A stretch of 64,000 bases of DNA from assembly GCF_001549985.1 (NCBI RefSeq), contig NZ_LROZ01000001.1:248001-312000 (forward strand), read 5' to 3'. The notes under the pieces were generated by a model. That model was not told the origin of the DNA, did not search any database, and was given only the letters and a program-made list of their open reading frames with translations. Numbering within the stretch: the stretch's first letter is position 1; each line of letters begins with the position of its first letter. The DNA comes from Myroides odoratus (GTDB taxonomy: Bacteria; Bacteroidota; Bacteroidia; Flavobacteriales; Flavobacteriaceae). Positions 35,967-44,725 of the stretch are shown here, in pieces. The translations under genes and the position numbers were made by a program.

Positions 35967-37964
35967 ATGAATGAACTCCAGCACGCTTCAAACCCGTATT
36001 TAAAACAACATGCCTCCAATCCTATTCATTGGAAAGCTTGGCATCCCACCGTTTTTGAGCAAGCCCAAGAACTAAACAAGTTGGTCATTGTCAGCATTGG
36101 ATATTCAACCTGCCATTGGTGTCATGTTATGGAAGAGGAAAGTTTTACTCATCCTGCTGTTGCCGAAGTAATGAATCAAGATTTCATTTCAATTAAAGTA
36201 GACCGCGAAGAACATCCCGATGTGGATGCTTACTATATGAAAGCCGTCCAGCTGATGACCAAGCAAGGCGGATGGCCCCTTAATGTTGTTTGTTTACCTG
36301 ATGGAAGACCCATTTGGGGAGGGACCTATTTCCCTCAACAAACTTGGATTGATGCTTTAACACAACTGGCTCAATTACACCAAAACAAACCTGAAGCTAC
36401 CCTTGAATTTGCTACCAAGTTACAGGAGGGCGTTTATATTATGGGACTAGCACCTGTTGCAAATGAAGAAAGTCGATTCAATGTAGATATCCTTCTAGAA
36501 AAATGGAAACAAAGTTTCGATTTAGACTATGGTGGTTATCAACGAGCTCCAAAATTCATGATGCCTACCAACCTACTCTACCTTCAAAAAGCAGGGGATT
36601 TGACTCATGATAAAGATTTACTACACTATGTTGATTTAACCCTAACCCAAATGGCTTGGGGAGGTATCTTTGATGTACTTGAAGGTGGTTTTTCTCGTTA
36701 TTCTGTTGATTTTAAATGGCATATCCCTCATTTTGAAAAAATGTTGTACGACAATGCCCAATTGTTAAGTGTATATAGTGATGCCTATAAGCGCACTGCT
36801 AATCCGCTATATTTGGAAGTAATTACCAAGACCATCCAATTCATCCAACGCAATTGGCTTTCCGATTGGGGCGGGATTTATTCTGCTTTAGATGCAGATA
36901 GCATCAATGACAAAGGAGTTTTACAAGAAGGCGCTTACTACGTTTGGACTGAAGCAACATTACGCCGTATTTTAGGAGATGACTTTTCATTATTTGCACA
37001 AATATTCAATGTCAATGCTTATGGTTATTGGGAGGAAGGGCACTTTGTACTCATCCAAAACCAACCTTTATCTTCCCTAGCTGCAGCCAATCAAATCGAT
37101 GTATTTGATTTACAAGAACGCAAAAAGAAGTGGGAACAATTACTCTTACAAGAACGAGAGTACAGACCCAAACCTCACTTAGACGACAAAATCATCTGCA
37201 GTTGGAATGCCCTGTTGATTACGGGTTTACTAGACGCCTATAGCGCTACAAATGAAATAAGTTATTTGCAACAAGCAGAAAGTATTTACCACTACATTCA
37301 AACTTACTTACTTGATGAAGAGCGAGGATTATTTCACTCCTCTCACGATCAAAATGTACATACTTTAGGGTATTTAGATGATTATGCCTTTTATATTCAA
37401 GCCTTAATTCGCCTGTTTGAGCATACTGCAAACCAAGATTATTTATGGCAAGCGAAACGCCTCATGGATTTAACCTTGGACTTATTTTTCGATGAAAAGA
37501 GTAAGTTCTTTTATTTTAATCAAGCCAGTCAAGCGGGCCATATTTTGAGAAGCATTGAAACAGAAGACAACGTAATTCCTTCTGCTAATGCCGTTTTATG
37601 CATGAATTTATTGCAATTGGGTGTTGCATTTGAACATACACATTACACCCAGCTTGCCCACCACATGATTGAAGTGATGCAATCTAATTTAGATTATCCG
37701 TCGGCCTATTCACATTGGCTGCTAGCCATGTTATATACAACATCTCCATCAGAGCTTGCGATTGTTGGTACCGATGCCCTTGAAGCCAGTTTACAGGTTC
37801 GGGCAAACTTAATTAGCAAAACCTTTGTTTTCCCTGTAAATCAATCCAGTTCAATTCCTTATTTTTCAAAATATACGGTGAATCAAACCACACAGTATTA
37901 TCTTTGTGAAAACAAACATTGCTTCACCCCTACGACGGAATTAAGCAACATCCTAAAGCTATAG
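35967..37964 (+). CDS. thioredoxin-domain protein of the DUF255/YyaL (SPATA20-like) family
   Basis: A 665-aa soluble protein. The N-terminal DUF255 thioredoxin-like domain (about 1-165) opens with NPYLKQHASNPIHW and carries the redox motif CHWC at Cys49-Cys52. An alpha/alpha toroid of the glycosidase-like type follows (about 180-600), with AWGGIFDVLEGGFSRYSVD, HFEKMLYDNA and KIICSWNALLI. Members are found in bacteria, archaea and animals; the true reaction is not established. It is followed by an MscS-type channel gene after three bases, probably one transcript. Confidence 0.92.
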   Translation: MNELQHASNPYLKQHASNPIHWKAWHPTVFEQAQELNKLVIVSIGYSTCHWCHVMEEESFTHPAVAEVMNQDFISIKVDREEHPDVDAYYMKAVQLMTKQGGWPLNVVCLPDGRPIWGGTYFPQQTWIDALTQLAQLHQNKPEATLEFATKLQEGVYIMGLAPVANEESRFNVDILLEKWKQSFDLDYGGYQRAPKFMMPTNLLYLQKAGDLTHDKDLLHYVDLTLTQMAWGGIFDVLEGGFSRYSVDFKWHIPHFEKMLYDNAQLLSVYSDAYKRTANPLYLEVITKTIQFIQRNWLSDWGGIYSALDADSINDKGVLQEGAYYVWTEATLRRILGDDFSLFAQIFNVNAYGYWEEGHFVLIQNQPLSSLAAANQIDVFDLQERKKKWEQLLLQEREYRPKPHLDDKIICSWNALLITGLLDAYSATNEISYLQQAESIYHYIQTYLLDEERGLFHSSHDQNVHTLGYLDDYAFYIQALIRLFEHTANQDYLWQAKRLMDLTLDLFFDEKSKFFYFNQASQAGHILRSIETEDNVIPSANAVLCMNLLQLGVAFEHTHYTQLAHHMIEVMQSNLDYPSAYSHWLLAMLYTTSPSELAIVGTDALEASLQVRANLISKTFVFPVNQSSSIPYFSKYTVNQTTQYYLCENKHCFTPTTELSNILKL

Positions 37965-37967
37965 ATT

Positions 37968-38735
37968 ATGGAAAAACTGGATCACCTCTTGGCATCCAAT
38001 ATTGAAAATGCCTTTGATTACATCCCGCATATTATCAGTGCACTTATCATCCTTGCCTTGGGATTATGGGTCATTAAAATGTCTCAAAATATTGCCAAGC
38101 GCATCCTGACCAAACGCAATATAGACCCGACGTTTTCAAGCTTCATTCTCGATGTTTTACTGTGGGGATTTCGCATTCTGCTTTTCGTTGTTATTGCCTC
38201 TAAACTAGGTATTCAAACCAGTTCATTTGTTGCCATAATTGGCGCTATGAGTTTGGCTATTGGGCTATCTTTACAAGGATCACTCAGTAATTTTGCTGGA
38301 GGCGTATTGATCATTCTCTTCAAACCTTTTCGCATTGGTGATATTATTGAAGCTCAAGGAGAAACAGGAAAAGTATTGAGTATTCACATTTTTTCCACGC
38401 AAATTGTCAATTATCAAAACAGTGTGATTTACCTGCCTAATGGAGTATTATCCAATAGCAAGATTAAAAATATATCACAAAATAATTTGAGAAGATCTGA
38501 AGTACTCGTTCAGACGAACTTAACAAAAAATACCAATCGATTTATTGATCAATTGTTAGAAGAGCTTCAGGCCAATGACAAGATCTTATCACAACCAAAA
38601 CCTCGAGTATTAATTAAAGAATTACTCGATACCAAAATCACCTATGTGGTACAAGTCTGGGTGGACAATGACAACTTTACGGCTGTCAATTCATTTATCT
38701 TACTAAAATCAAGAGAAATAAGTGATTCTTTGTAA
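37968..38735 (+). CDS. small-conductance mechanosensitive channel (MscS family)
   Basis: A 255-aa membrane protein with about three transmembrane helices (22-45, 62-82 and 88-115). The pore helix shows AIIGAMSLAIGLSLQGSLSN, followed by FAGGVLIILFKPFRIGD at the start of the MscS beta domain. It has a short C-terminal cytosolic domain, as in E. coli MscS (286 aa). It opens under membrane tension and releases solutes upon osmotic downshift. Its last codons lie inside a long hairpin shared with the convergent tsaB end. Confidence 0.92.
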   Translation: MEKLDHLLASNIENAFDYIPHIISALIILALGLWVIKMSQNIAKRILTKRNIDPTFSSFILDVLLWGFRILLFVVIASKLGIQTSSFVAIIGAMSLAIGLSLQGSLSNFAGGVLIILFKPFRIGDIIEAQGETGKVLSIHIFSTQIVNYQNSVIYLPNGVLSNSKIKNISQNNLRRSEVLVQTNLTKNTNRFIDQLLEELQANDKILSQPKPRVLIKELLDTKITYVVQVWVDNDNFTAVNSFILLKSREISDSL

Positions 38736-38750
38736 TCACTTATTTCTTTT
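38711..38750. terminator. bidirectional hairpin spanning both stop codons of mscS-like and tsaB
   Basis: AAGAGAAATAAGTGATT (38711-38727) and AATCACTTATTTCTTTT (38734-38750) pair over 17 bp with one G-U, around a 6-base loop. The MscS stop TAA (38733-38735) lies at the loop edge and the tsaB stop (38740-38742) lies within the right arm. The only four bases between the genes are inside the stem, so terminator and coding ends are fused. Confidence 0.75.
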
Positions 38751-39417
38751 GTTTTACAGGCATCACAAAATCCTTCAAGTAGTAGGGTTCAAAATAAGCC
38801 ACATCTACAAAGTCTTTGGCTGTATATTTCTCAAAACTCAATGCTACCATTTCTTTGGCAGAAGGATAAATAATTGAATCTAAGAACTGAAAATTAGGTG
38901 CTGTTAGTACTGTTGCACATTTCATTGCTCCATCACCGATGAAGTAAACGGGCGTTTCCCCTTCTAATTCACTAAAAGAAGCCTCGTCAATCACTTTTGC
39001 CTCGATTGGCTTAACCAATACTCCATCATGAGAAAAAGTGGCGCAAAACACCTCCATTCGCCTTGCATCAATCATCGGGATAATCCATCCGCTATTCACT
39101 TGCAATTGCTTAGCTAAAATCTGCAGCGTATCCAATGCTATCATAGGGATATTTAATCCATAGCACAATCCCTTAACGGAGGATACACCGATGCGCAATC
39201 CCGTATAAGATCCCGGCCCTTGACTAACGGCAATAGCCCATAGGTTTTGCATATTCAATCCGTTTTCTTTCAGCAGCTCTTCAATAAACACATGCAGTTT
39301 CTCTGCATGAGAAAAATTTTCTTCTGCTATTTCTTTCACTCCTACAAGTGCTCCATCTACAGACAAAGAGACAGAACAGTTTTTAGTTGCGGTCTCTATA
39401 TTCAATAGTACAATCAT
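38740..39417 (-). CDS. tsaB: tRNA threonylcarbamoyladenosine biosynthesis protein TsaB
   Basis: A 225-aa ASKHA-fold protein that works with TsaD and TsaE to add threonylcarbamoyl to A37 of ANN-decoding tRNAs. It shows the N-terminal LNIETATKNCSVSLS, the conserved FSHAEKLH and the GPGSYTGLRIGVSSVKGL motif. Its ATG overlaps the HlyD stop by four bases (ATGA), so it is translated from the same mRNA as the efflux genes although unrelated in role. Confidence 0.95.
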   Translation of the reverse strand: MIVLLNIETATKNCSVSLSVDGALVGVKEIAEENFSHAEKLHVFIEELLKENGLNMQNLWAIAVSQGPGSYTGLRIGVSSVKGLCYGLNIPMIALDTLQILAKQLQVNSGWIIPMIDARRMEVFCATFSHDGVLVKPIEAKVIDEASFSELEGETPVYFIGDGAMKCATVLTAPNFQFLDSIIYPSAKEMVALSFEKYTAKDFVDVAYFEPYYLKDFVMPVKQKK

Positions 39418-40664
39418 TCTTTCTTTTCTTCTTTCTTTATCTTATCGTTGTGTTTCAAGGTTTTACTTACTGTTGAATAAGGCCCTGTAATGATAACATC
39501 ACCTTGCTTCAACCCTTGAACAATTTCAATATTTTTATCGTCTTGAATCCCTGTTTTTACAAAGCGCAATTGGGCTATCCCATTGACTTCTACAAACACT
39601 GCTTCTTTGAGTGCATCATTCACTTGTACCGCTTTAGTAGCCTCTTGATTACTCAACGTATCCGCGGGACTACGCATAACTACTGCACTAATTGGCACAG
39701 CAAGCACTTTGTTTTTAACGTGTGTTATAATATCTACAGCTGCAGTCATTCCAGGTCTAAAAGGGGAATAATCTTCTAGCTTCCCATCGAGTAAATCCTC
39801 ATAAGATTCGCGTAGAATTTTAATCTTTACCTTGAACGTTGTTACCTGATCAGCAGATAGGGTTTGATTGGAAGCTGAATTGGAAATACTCGTTACAATT
39901 CCCTTAAACTCCTTTTTCAAAAAAGCATCCACATTAATTTTTGTTTCATCCCCAACTTTCACTTTGACAATGTCATTTTCGTTGATATTTACTTCAACTT
40001 CCATGCTATTCAAATTCGCTACACGCAATAGTTCCGTACCCGCCATTTGTTGCGTTCCCAGTACGCGTTCTCCAAGTTCAACATCTACGCGTGAAATTGT
40101 TCCTGCACTAGGTGCGTAAATCGTAGTTTTCAACAAATTCACTTTTGCTTCCTCTACGGCTGCTCTTGAACTTTCTACATTGTAAAAGGCCGAGTTTTTA
40201 TTGGCTTTAGCCACTTCATACGAACGTACTACTTGATCCCATTCCGAACCCGAAATAACCCCTTTCTCAAATAAGGTTTTATTTCGCGCAAACGATGCTT
40301 TCGTTTCTTTCAACTGCGCTTCTGCTTGTTCCAATCCAGCTTTACTTGTTGACAGCATCGCCACCATACGATCTAGATTAGATTCATACAAGTTCGGGTT
40401 GATCACAACCAGTAAATCGCCCTTATTGACAACTTGTCCTTCTTTGACGGGCAAATTTATGATTTCTCCAGATACTTCTGGTGTTATTTTAATCTCAATT
40501 TCAGGTTGAATTTTTCCTGTTCCAGAAACTGTTTCTACCAAGTTTATTTCATCAACAGCGGCTAACTCTACCACAGTAGATACATCCTTCGTCGTAAAAA
40601 ATTGTATCCCAACAAAAAGTCCAACAACAAGTGCTAAAACAATAAATATATATTTCTTTTTCAT
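39414..40664 (-). CDS. HlyD/RND-type periplasmic adaptor protein
   Basis: A 416-aa membrane-fusion protein with one N-terminal membrane anchor (about 5-24), a barrel-sandwich/lipoyl half (VSGEIINLPVKEGQVVNKGDLLVVINP), a coiled-coil hairpin (about 105-175), the second lipoyl half (IYAPSAGTISRVDVELGERV) and a beta-barrel domain. Such adaptors link inner-membrane pumps to TolC. The gene is flanked by tolC and tsaB; no ABC or RND pump gene lies next to it here, so the partner pump must be elsewhere or absent. Overlaps tsaB by four bases. Confidence 0.92.
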   Translation of the reverse strand: MKKKYIFIVLALVVGLFVGIQFFTTKDVSTVVELAAVDEINLVETVSGTGKIQPEIEIKITPEVSGEIINLPVKEGQVVNKGDLLVVINPNLYESNLDRMVAMLSTSKAGLEQAEAQLKETKASFARNKTLFEKGVISGSEWDQVVRSYEVAKANKNSAFYNVESSRAAVEEAKVNLLKTTIYAPSAGTISRVDVELGERVLGTQQMAGTELLRVANLNSMEVEVNINENDIVKVKVGDETKINVDAFLKKEFKGIVTSISNSASNQTLSADQVTTFKVKIKILRESYEDLLDGKLEDYSPFRPGMTAAVDIITHVKNKVLAVPISAVVMRSPADTLSNQEATKAVQVNDALKEAVFVEVNGIAQLRFVKTGIQDDKNIEIVQGLKQGDVIITGPYSTVSKTLKHNDKIKKEEKKE

Positions 40665-40667
40665 CCC

Positions 40668-42101
40668 TTAATTTCTTTTAAACAGCGGTAATCCGAAGTA
40701 GTATTCTAATATTTTATTCTTAAAAATGTAATCGTATTTAGCTTTGAGAAGATTTGATTGAGCGGTTACATATAAGTTTTGATTTTGATTGAGTTCAAAG
40801 ATATTAATCAATCCTACCGCATAACGCTCTCTAGCATACTCCAACGATTTTTCTCGAGATTCCAACGTTACAACACTAGCTTCGTAGGTTTGAAAACTAC
40901 TCTTGGTATCGGTATAAGCTTTGAACGCCAATTGTTCTAGTTTCAACTCCTCAGCTTCCTTTTCGTATTGCATCTGTTCCAACGCTAGTTGATTGAGTCT
41001 TACTGTTTTTCTAGCTTTTAAACCATTGAATATGGGCACAGTCAAACTCAAACCAAAGGTTGAACTTTTATTGTTGTCGATCTGTCTAAAGAAAGACTCT
41101 GGACCACCATATACATTCATCATCCCTTGGCGCATCACGCGTTGTCCCGAACCTTCTACAAATCCAATTTGGTCCAAACCATCCGTCGGACTGCTTCCAA
41201 CGATTCGATCTTGATAACGCACATTAGAACCAAAATTATAGAACCCCGTCAGTTTAGGGTAATAGGCTCCCTTGCTTATTTGTACCTCCTTTTCTGCCAA
41301 CTGCACATTGAGTTCTGCCGTTTTGATATTCGTCAGGGATTCAAAAGCACGATTCGCAATTTCTTCTGGAGTATAAAACATCAATTCCGATGCTGCTATT
41401 TGATAATCTGTATCTTGTACATCAAAGTTTTCATAATCTCGAATTTGAAGCAATTGAGCCAAATTCAATTTTGCAATAATTAATTCATTTTGCGAGCTGA
41501 TTAAACGCTGAGTAGAGGAAGCTACCGTTGCTTTTACATCCAATAAATCTCCTGCGGGAACCGCACCTGCATTTACCAAAACCTGTACTCTATTTACTTC
41601 TGCTTGGTCATAATCTAATTGAACTTTGTTCGTATGCACCAATTCTTTATTGAAGATGATTTGCAAGTATGAATTAATCACTGCCAACGCAATATCTTCT
41701 TTTATTTTTTGTACTTGGTATACAGCAGCTACCTGTTCTAAACGAGCTTTCGCTAATCTTTTTTGCTTTTGTAATCCATCAAAAATATCAATCCCTACGC
41801 TCAATCCAACCGTAGATTCCTGCAATGTACGTTGCCCAATCGTACCCGTTTGAACATCGGGTTGATCGACCATCGTCCAAGAGTGGTTTGCCGACCCACT
41901 TAATACGGGTAAAAAGTCATAGCGTGCCATATCAACAGCAACGATATTACGTTGTTCGCCTATTTCGATTTGCTTGACGCTAATATTGTGTTCGATGGCA
42001 TAATCAATACATTCGTCTAGCGTCCAACGCTTCTCTTGTGCTAAGACAGGCAAAGCAAGAAAAGAAAACAGGCCTAAAATGTAAAATTTACTCAAATTCA
42101 T
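40668..42101 (-). CDS. TolC-family outer-membrane efflux protein
   Basis: A 477-aa exported protein with a signal peptide (to about residue 21, then QEKRWTLDECIDYAIEHN) and two OEP repeats. Long helices with alternating barrel strands are clear, e.g. NSYLQIIFNKELVHTNKVQLD and YARERYAVGLINIFELNQNQN. TolC trimers form the outer-membrane duct of tripartite efflux pumps or type I secretion. The adaptor gene follows after three bases, so both are one operon. Confidence 0.93.
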   Translation of the reverse strand: MNLSKFYILGLFSFLALPVLAQEKRWTLDECIDYAIEHNISVKQIEIGEQRNIVAVDMARYDFLPVLSGSANHSWTMVDQPDVQTGTIGQRTLQESTVGLSVGIDIFDGLQKQKRLAKARLEQVAAVYQVQKIKEDIALAVINSYLQIIFNKELVHTNKVQLDYDQAEVNRVQVLVNAGAVPAGDLLDVKATVASSTQRLISSQNELIIAKLNLAQLLQIRDYENFDVQDTDYQIAASELMFYTPEEIANRAFESLTNIKTAELNVQLAEKEVQISKGAYYPKLTGFYNFGSNVRYQDRIVGSSPTDGLDQIGFVEGSGQRVMRQGMMNVYGGPESFFRQIDNNKSSTFGLSLTVPIFNGLKARKTVRLNQLALEQMQYEKEAEELKLEQLAFKAYTDTKSSFQTYEASVVTLESREKSLEYARERYAVGLINIFELNQNQNLYVTAQSNLLKAKYDYIFKNKILEYYFGLPLFKRN

Positions 42102-42163
42102 TGCAAATTAATTATCTAAACTATAAGACGTGAAGTGCAAACTATTGTTACATTAAAGGTAAT

Positions 42164-42189
42164 AAAAAAACCGCCTTCTTAGGCGGTTT
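42164..42189 (-). terminator. terminator of the Sco/DUF420 operon
   Basis: On the minus strand AAACCGCC-TAAGAA-GGCGGTTTTTTT forms an 8-bp GC-rich stem plus T run, 16 bases after the stop of the 73-aa gene. Confidence 0.85.
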
Positions 42190-42205
42190 GTTCTTTTAAG
42201 CTCCT

Positions 42206-42427
42206 TTAACTCTTTTTCTTTTTATATACTTTGTAACTAAAATACAAGGCAAATCCAACGAGTAAATAAGGGAATATCATCAAGTAAACAATACCATTGT
42301 TCACCGCTTCTGCTTTCACTCCTCCATCTTCCGTTTCCAATACAGCTCTACACATGGCGCACTGAGCAACTGCAGTTTGTGCAGAAGCCAAGATAAAAAA
42401 CGCAACTAAAAAATAAAACTTTTTCAT
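42206..42427 (-). CDS. small exported CxxC membrane protein
   Basis: A 73-aa protein with a signal peptide (MKKFYFLVAFFILASAQTAVA), a CAMC motif right after the cleavage site (Cys23, Cys26) and a single membrane helix (about 45-65) with a lysine-rich end KVYKKKKS. It is the last gene of the operon 228-aa gene, sco, DUF420, and lies six bases after the DUF420 gene. The pair of cysteines and the neighbours suggest a part in copper or redox handling during oxidase assembly, which is inference only. Confidence 0.82.
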   Translation of the reverse strand: MKKFYFLVAFFILASAQTAVAQCAMCRAVLETEDGGVKAEAVNNGIVYLMIFPYLLVGFALYFSYKVYKKKKS

Positions 42428-42433
42428 ACGGGT

Positions 42434-42979
42434 TTAATTTACGTAATACGGAGAAATCATTACATACACGATTACCCCTGTTACTGCAACATACAACCAC
42501 ATTGGATAGGTAATTCGAGCCAATTTTTTATGGCGTTGATACGAACCTGAAATCCCGCGTACAAAGGTGATCAATACGAAAGGAATAATGATGATGGACA
42601 ATAAAATATGCGTGATTAAAATAAAGAAATACGCATATCGGATAAATCCTTCCCCTCCATATTTCGTTTCGATTGAAGTCATATGATAAGCGACATACAT
42701 GGCCAAGAAAGCAACTGAGCAAGCAATACACAATTTAATTAAACGCTCGTGTAAGGCTTTATTTCCTTTTTTAATAGCAGCTACTGCCCAAACTAACAAA
42801 ACGGCTGTAATTCCATTAATAGTAGCGTAAATTGGGGGTAAAAAACTCAACGGTTGAACATCATACCCTAACTTCTGTAAGTTTACTCCAAATAGAATGG
42901 CTACTACCACAGGAATTGTAATGGATAAAATCCAAATCCACTTGGTATATTTCTGTTCTAATTCTTTATAATTTTCCAT
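42434..42979 (-). CDS. DUF420 membrane protein (oxidase-associated)
   Basis: A 181-aa membrane protein with five helices (about 13-32, 42-68, 79-100, 112-135 and 150-176). The motifs PPIYATINGITAVLL, MYVAYHMTS and HILLSIIIIPFVLITFVRG match the DUF420 family, which often occurs beside cytochrome oxidase genes and is thought to help their assembly. Conserved histidines in the helices could bind a metal or heme. It lies between sco and the 73-aa gene. Confidence 0.9.
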   Translation of the reverse strand: MENYKELEQKYTKWIWILSITIPVVVAILFGVNLQKLGYDVQPLSFLPPIYATINGITAVLLVWAVAAIKKGNKALHERLIKLCIACSVAFLAMYVAYHMTSIETKYGGEGFIRYAYFFILITHILLSIIIIPFVLITFVRGISGSYQRHKKLARITYPMWLYVAVTGVIVYVMISPYYVN

Positions 42980-42982
42980 GTC

Positions 42983-43606
42983 TTATTCTGCTAACAACAA
43001 TTTAATATCTTCTTTGATCCATTGCACACCTTCATCTGATGTACCATCATAGTATAACACAGGATTCCCATGTTCATCTGTTCTACATCTAATATTTCCT
43101 TCTTTATCAATTAAAGCAAATAGACCCGAATGTTCAAATCCGCCTGGTGCTTCTGGATTAACTCCAGTATATAAATTGAATTTAGCTGCTAAATCATAGA
43201 TGTATTTTGCATCACCAGTCAACATATGCCAATGGGGAATTGTAACGCCTAATTCCTCCCCGTGTGCTTTTAACGCTTCAACGGTGTCATTTTTAGGATC
43301 AATTGTAATAGAAGCGATACCGAAATCCATATGTGGACGGAAGGTATCTTGCAACTTCAACATATTTTGATTCATAATCGGGCAGATTGTCGGGCAATTC
43401 GCAAAGAAAAATTCGACTACATATACTTTCCCTTTATAACTAGCATTATTGATGGTTTTATTGTTTTGATCCACAAGTTCAAAACTTGGTGCTTGTCCAA
43501 TAACAACTAAATCTGACTTTTCGAATTTCTTAATAATCTTTGGCACCGCCCAGATACCAAATACCAATACAACTAAAGAAATCCAGATATATGATTTATC
43601 TTTCAT
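42983..43606 (-). CDS. SCO-family copper chaperone
   Basis: A 207-aa protein with one N-terminal membrane anchor (about 6-24) and a periplasmic thioredoxin-like domain. The copper-binding motif CPTIC is present (Cys71, Cys75) and so is the third ligand His159 in GGFEHSGLF. Sco proteins deliver copper to, or reduce, the CuA site of cytochrome c oxidase subunit II, here encoded at the right end of the window. The gene follows the 228-aa gene by two bases and precedes DUF420. Confidence 0.95.
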   Translation of the reverse strand: MKDKSYIWISLVVLVFGIWAVPKIIKKFEKSDLVVIGQAPSFELVDQNNKTINNASYKGKVYVVEFFFANCPTICPIMNQNMLKLQDTFRPHMDFGIASITIDPKNDTVEALKAHGEELGVTIPHWHMLTGDAKYIYDLAAKFNLYTGVNPEAPGGFEHSGLFALIDKEGNIRCRTDEHGNPVLYYDGTSDEGVQWIKEDIKLLLAE

Positions 43607-43608
43607 AT

Positions 43609-44268
43609 CTACTTTTCATTACTATTAATGCGTTTATACTTTTTCAATGCTAATCGATATTCTGCCAATACAACTTTTACATCATCCATCATATCATTGT
43701 GTAGTTCCGCTGCGGAAATGGTAGAATAACCTTCTTTATATTCAAGCTCTCCTGCTTTATTTTTTCCTTTTCTTCCTCTAAGGTTTCGATCTTTATCAAT
43801 GATATACACATTGATACTTGCTAAATCGTCATCTAATTTACCAACTAGACCTAAGCTTTTATAAAACGTTTGAATTTCTTCAGGTTCCAAGAACAAGTAG
43901 TTCCAGTTCGACATATCCGAAATTGGACTTAAATCATCCACTACTTTTTGCGCTTCTGCTTCAGATCCTTTCGGCAGAACCATCACCAATTGAAAATCAT
44001 CAAAGTCTTTATAGCGGTTATAGATTTTTTGATTGAGGTTAAAGGCATCTCCACGGTCTCTGTATAGATGTCCACCAGGAAATCCCAATACAGTAATATG
44101 ACCTTCTAAAACGGGTTGTTTGTTTAATGAAGACGCACCTAGAGGTAGCTCATTTACATTTTCACTAATGATGGGTAAACGTTGAAATTGATTCACACCA
44201 GTAGCGAAAAAAAGATAAGCACAAATAGGCATTACAAAAAGCAATACGAGTATGATATATTTTTTCAC
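43609..44268 (-). CDS. membrane-anchored Sco/thioredoxin-like protein without active-site cysteines
   Basis: A 219-aa protein with an N-terminal membrane anchor (KKYIILVLLFVMPICAYLFF) and a periplasmic domain resembling a thioredoxin/Sco fold: HITVLGFPGG, then a helix, FQLVMVLPKGSEAEA and INVYIIDKDRNLRGR. Where Sco has CxxxC after the first strand, this protein reads FPGGHLY, and the only Cys is inside the membrane anchor, so copper or thiol chemistry as in Sco is excluded. I chose the GTG at 44268 since it gives a typical anchor; a TTG at 44295 would add nine residues. It is the first gene of the sco operon. Function unknown. Confidence 0.8.
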   Translation of the reverse strand: MKKYIILVLLFVMPICAYLFFATGVNQFQRLPIISENVNELPLGASSLNKQPVLEGHITVLGFPGGHLYRDRGDAFNLNQKIYNRYKDFDDFQLVMVLPKGSEAEAQKVVDDLSPISDMSNWNYLFLEPEEIQTFYKSLGLVGKLDDDLASINVYIIDKDRNLRGRKGKNKAGELEYKEGYSTISAAELHNDMMDDVKVVLAEYRLALKKYKRINSNEK

Positions 44269-44302
44269 TTTATAATAAATTAAATAGCTAGACAAAAATA
44301 AA

Positions 44303-44330
44303 AAAAGGCGGTTAATAAACCGCCTTTTAA
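44303..44330 (-). terminator. terminator after cytochrome oxidase subunit IV
   Basis: On the minus strand AAAAGGCGGTTT-ATT-AACCGCCTTTTTTT forms an 11-bp stem with a T run. It separates the cyoE-cox cluster from the sco cluster. Confidence 0.85.
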
Positions 44331-44344
44331 ATTATAATAACTTA

Positions 44345-44704
44345 TTAAAATATCCACTTATATTGTGCATTGTGGAATACTTCATAAACGTAATTTCCTT
44401 CAATTAAAACCAAAGTAATTAAATAAACACATAAGAAAGCTAAAACTCCCGCTACTGTCCATCTAAATGCTGTTTTCTCTTGTTCTAAGTGCATGAACGA
44501 CCACATGATGTAGTACGCTTTCCAAATTGTTAAAACAATGAAGATATAATTTAACAAACTTAATCCAAAGAAATGTACGTGATGTATACTTTCTGGTTTA
44601 AAAATACCTAATACAACCTCTACAATTGTGATTGCTGATAAGATAAAGAATACTTTCCAGATTTTCTTTGCGTTTGAGTGGTGTGCTGTTGCATCTGCTG
44701 CCAT
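44345..44704 (-). CDS. cytochrome c oxidase subunit IV-family protein
   Basis: A 119-aa protein with three membrane helices (about 13-32, 44-66 and 80-103) and the motif WKAYYIMWSFMHLEQEK, typical of bacterial oxidase subunit IV. It starts 21 bases after the subunit III gene. It probably stabilises the aa3-type oxidase. Confidence 0.9.
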   Translation of the reverse strand: MAADATAHHSNAKKIWKVFFILSAITIVEVVLGIFKPESIHHVHFFGLSLLNYIFIVLTIWKAYYIMWSFMHLEQEKTAFRWTVAGVLAFLCVYLITLVLIEGNYVYEVFHNAQYKWIF

Positions 44705-44725
44705 ATCAAATAATCTTTTATAACA

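Noticed and set aside
39414..42101. Complete tripartite efflux pump operon
   Set aside because: Only the adaptor and TolC are present; tsaB takes the place where an ABC or RND pump gene would be expected.
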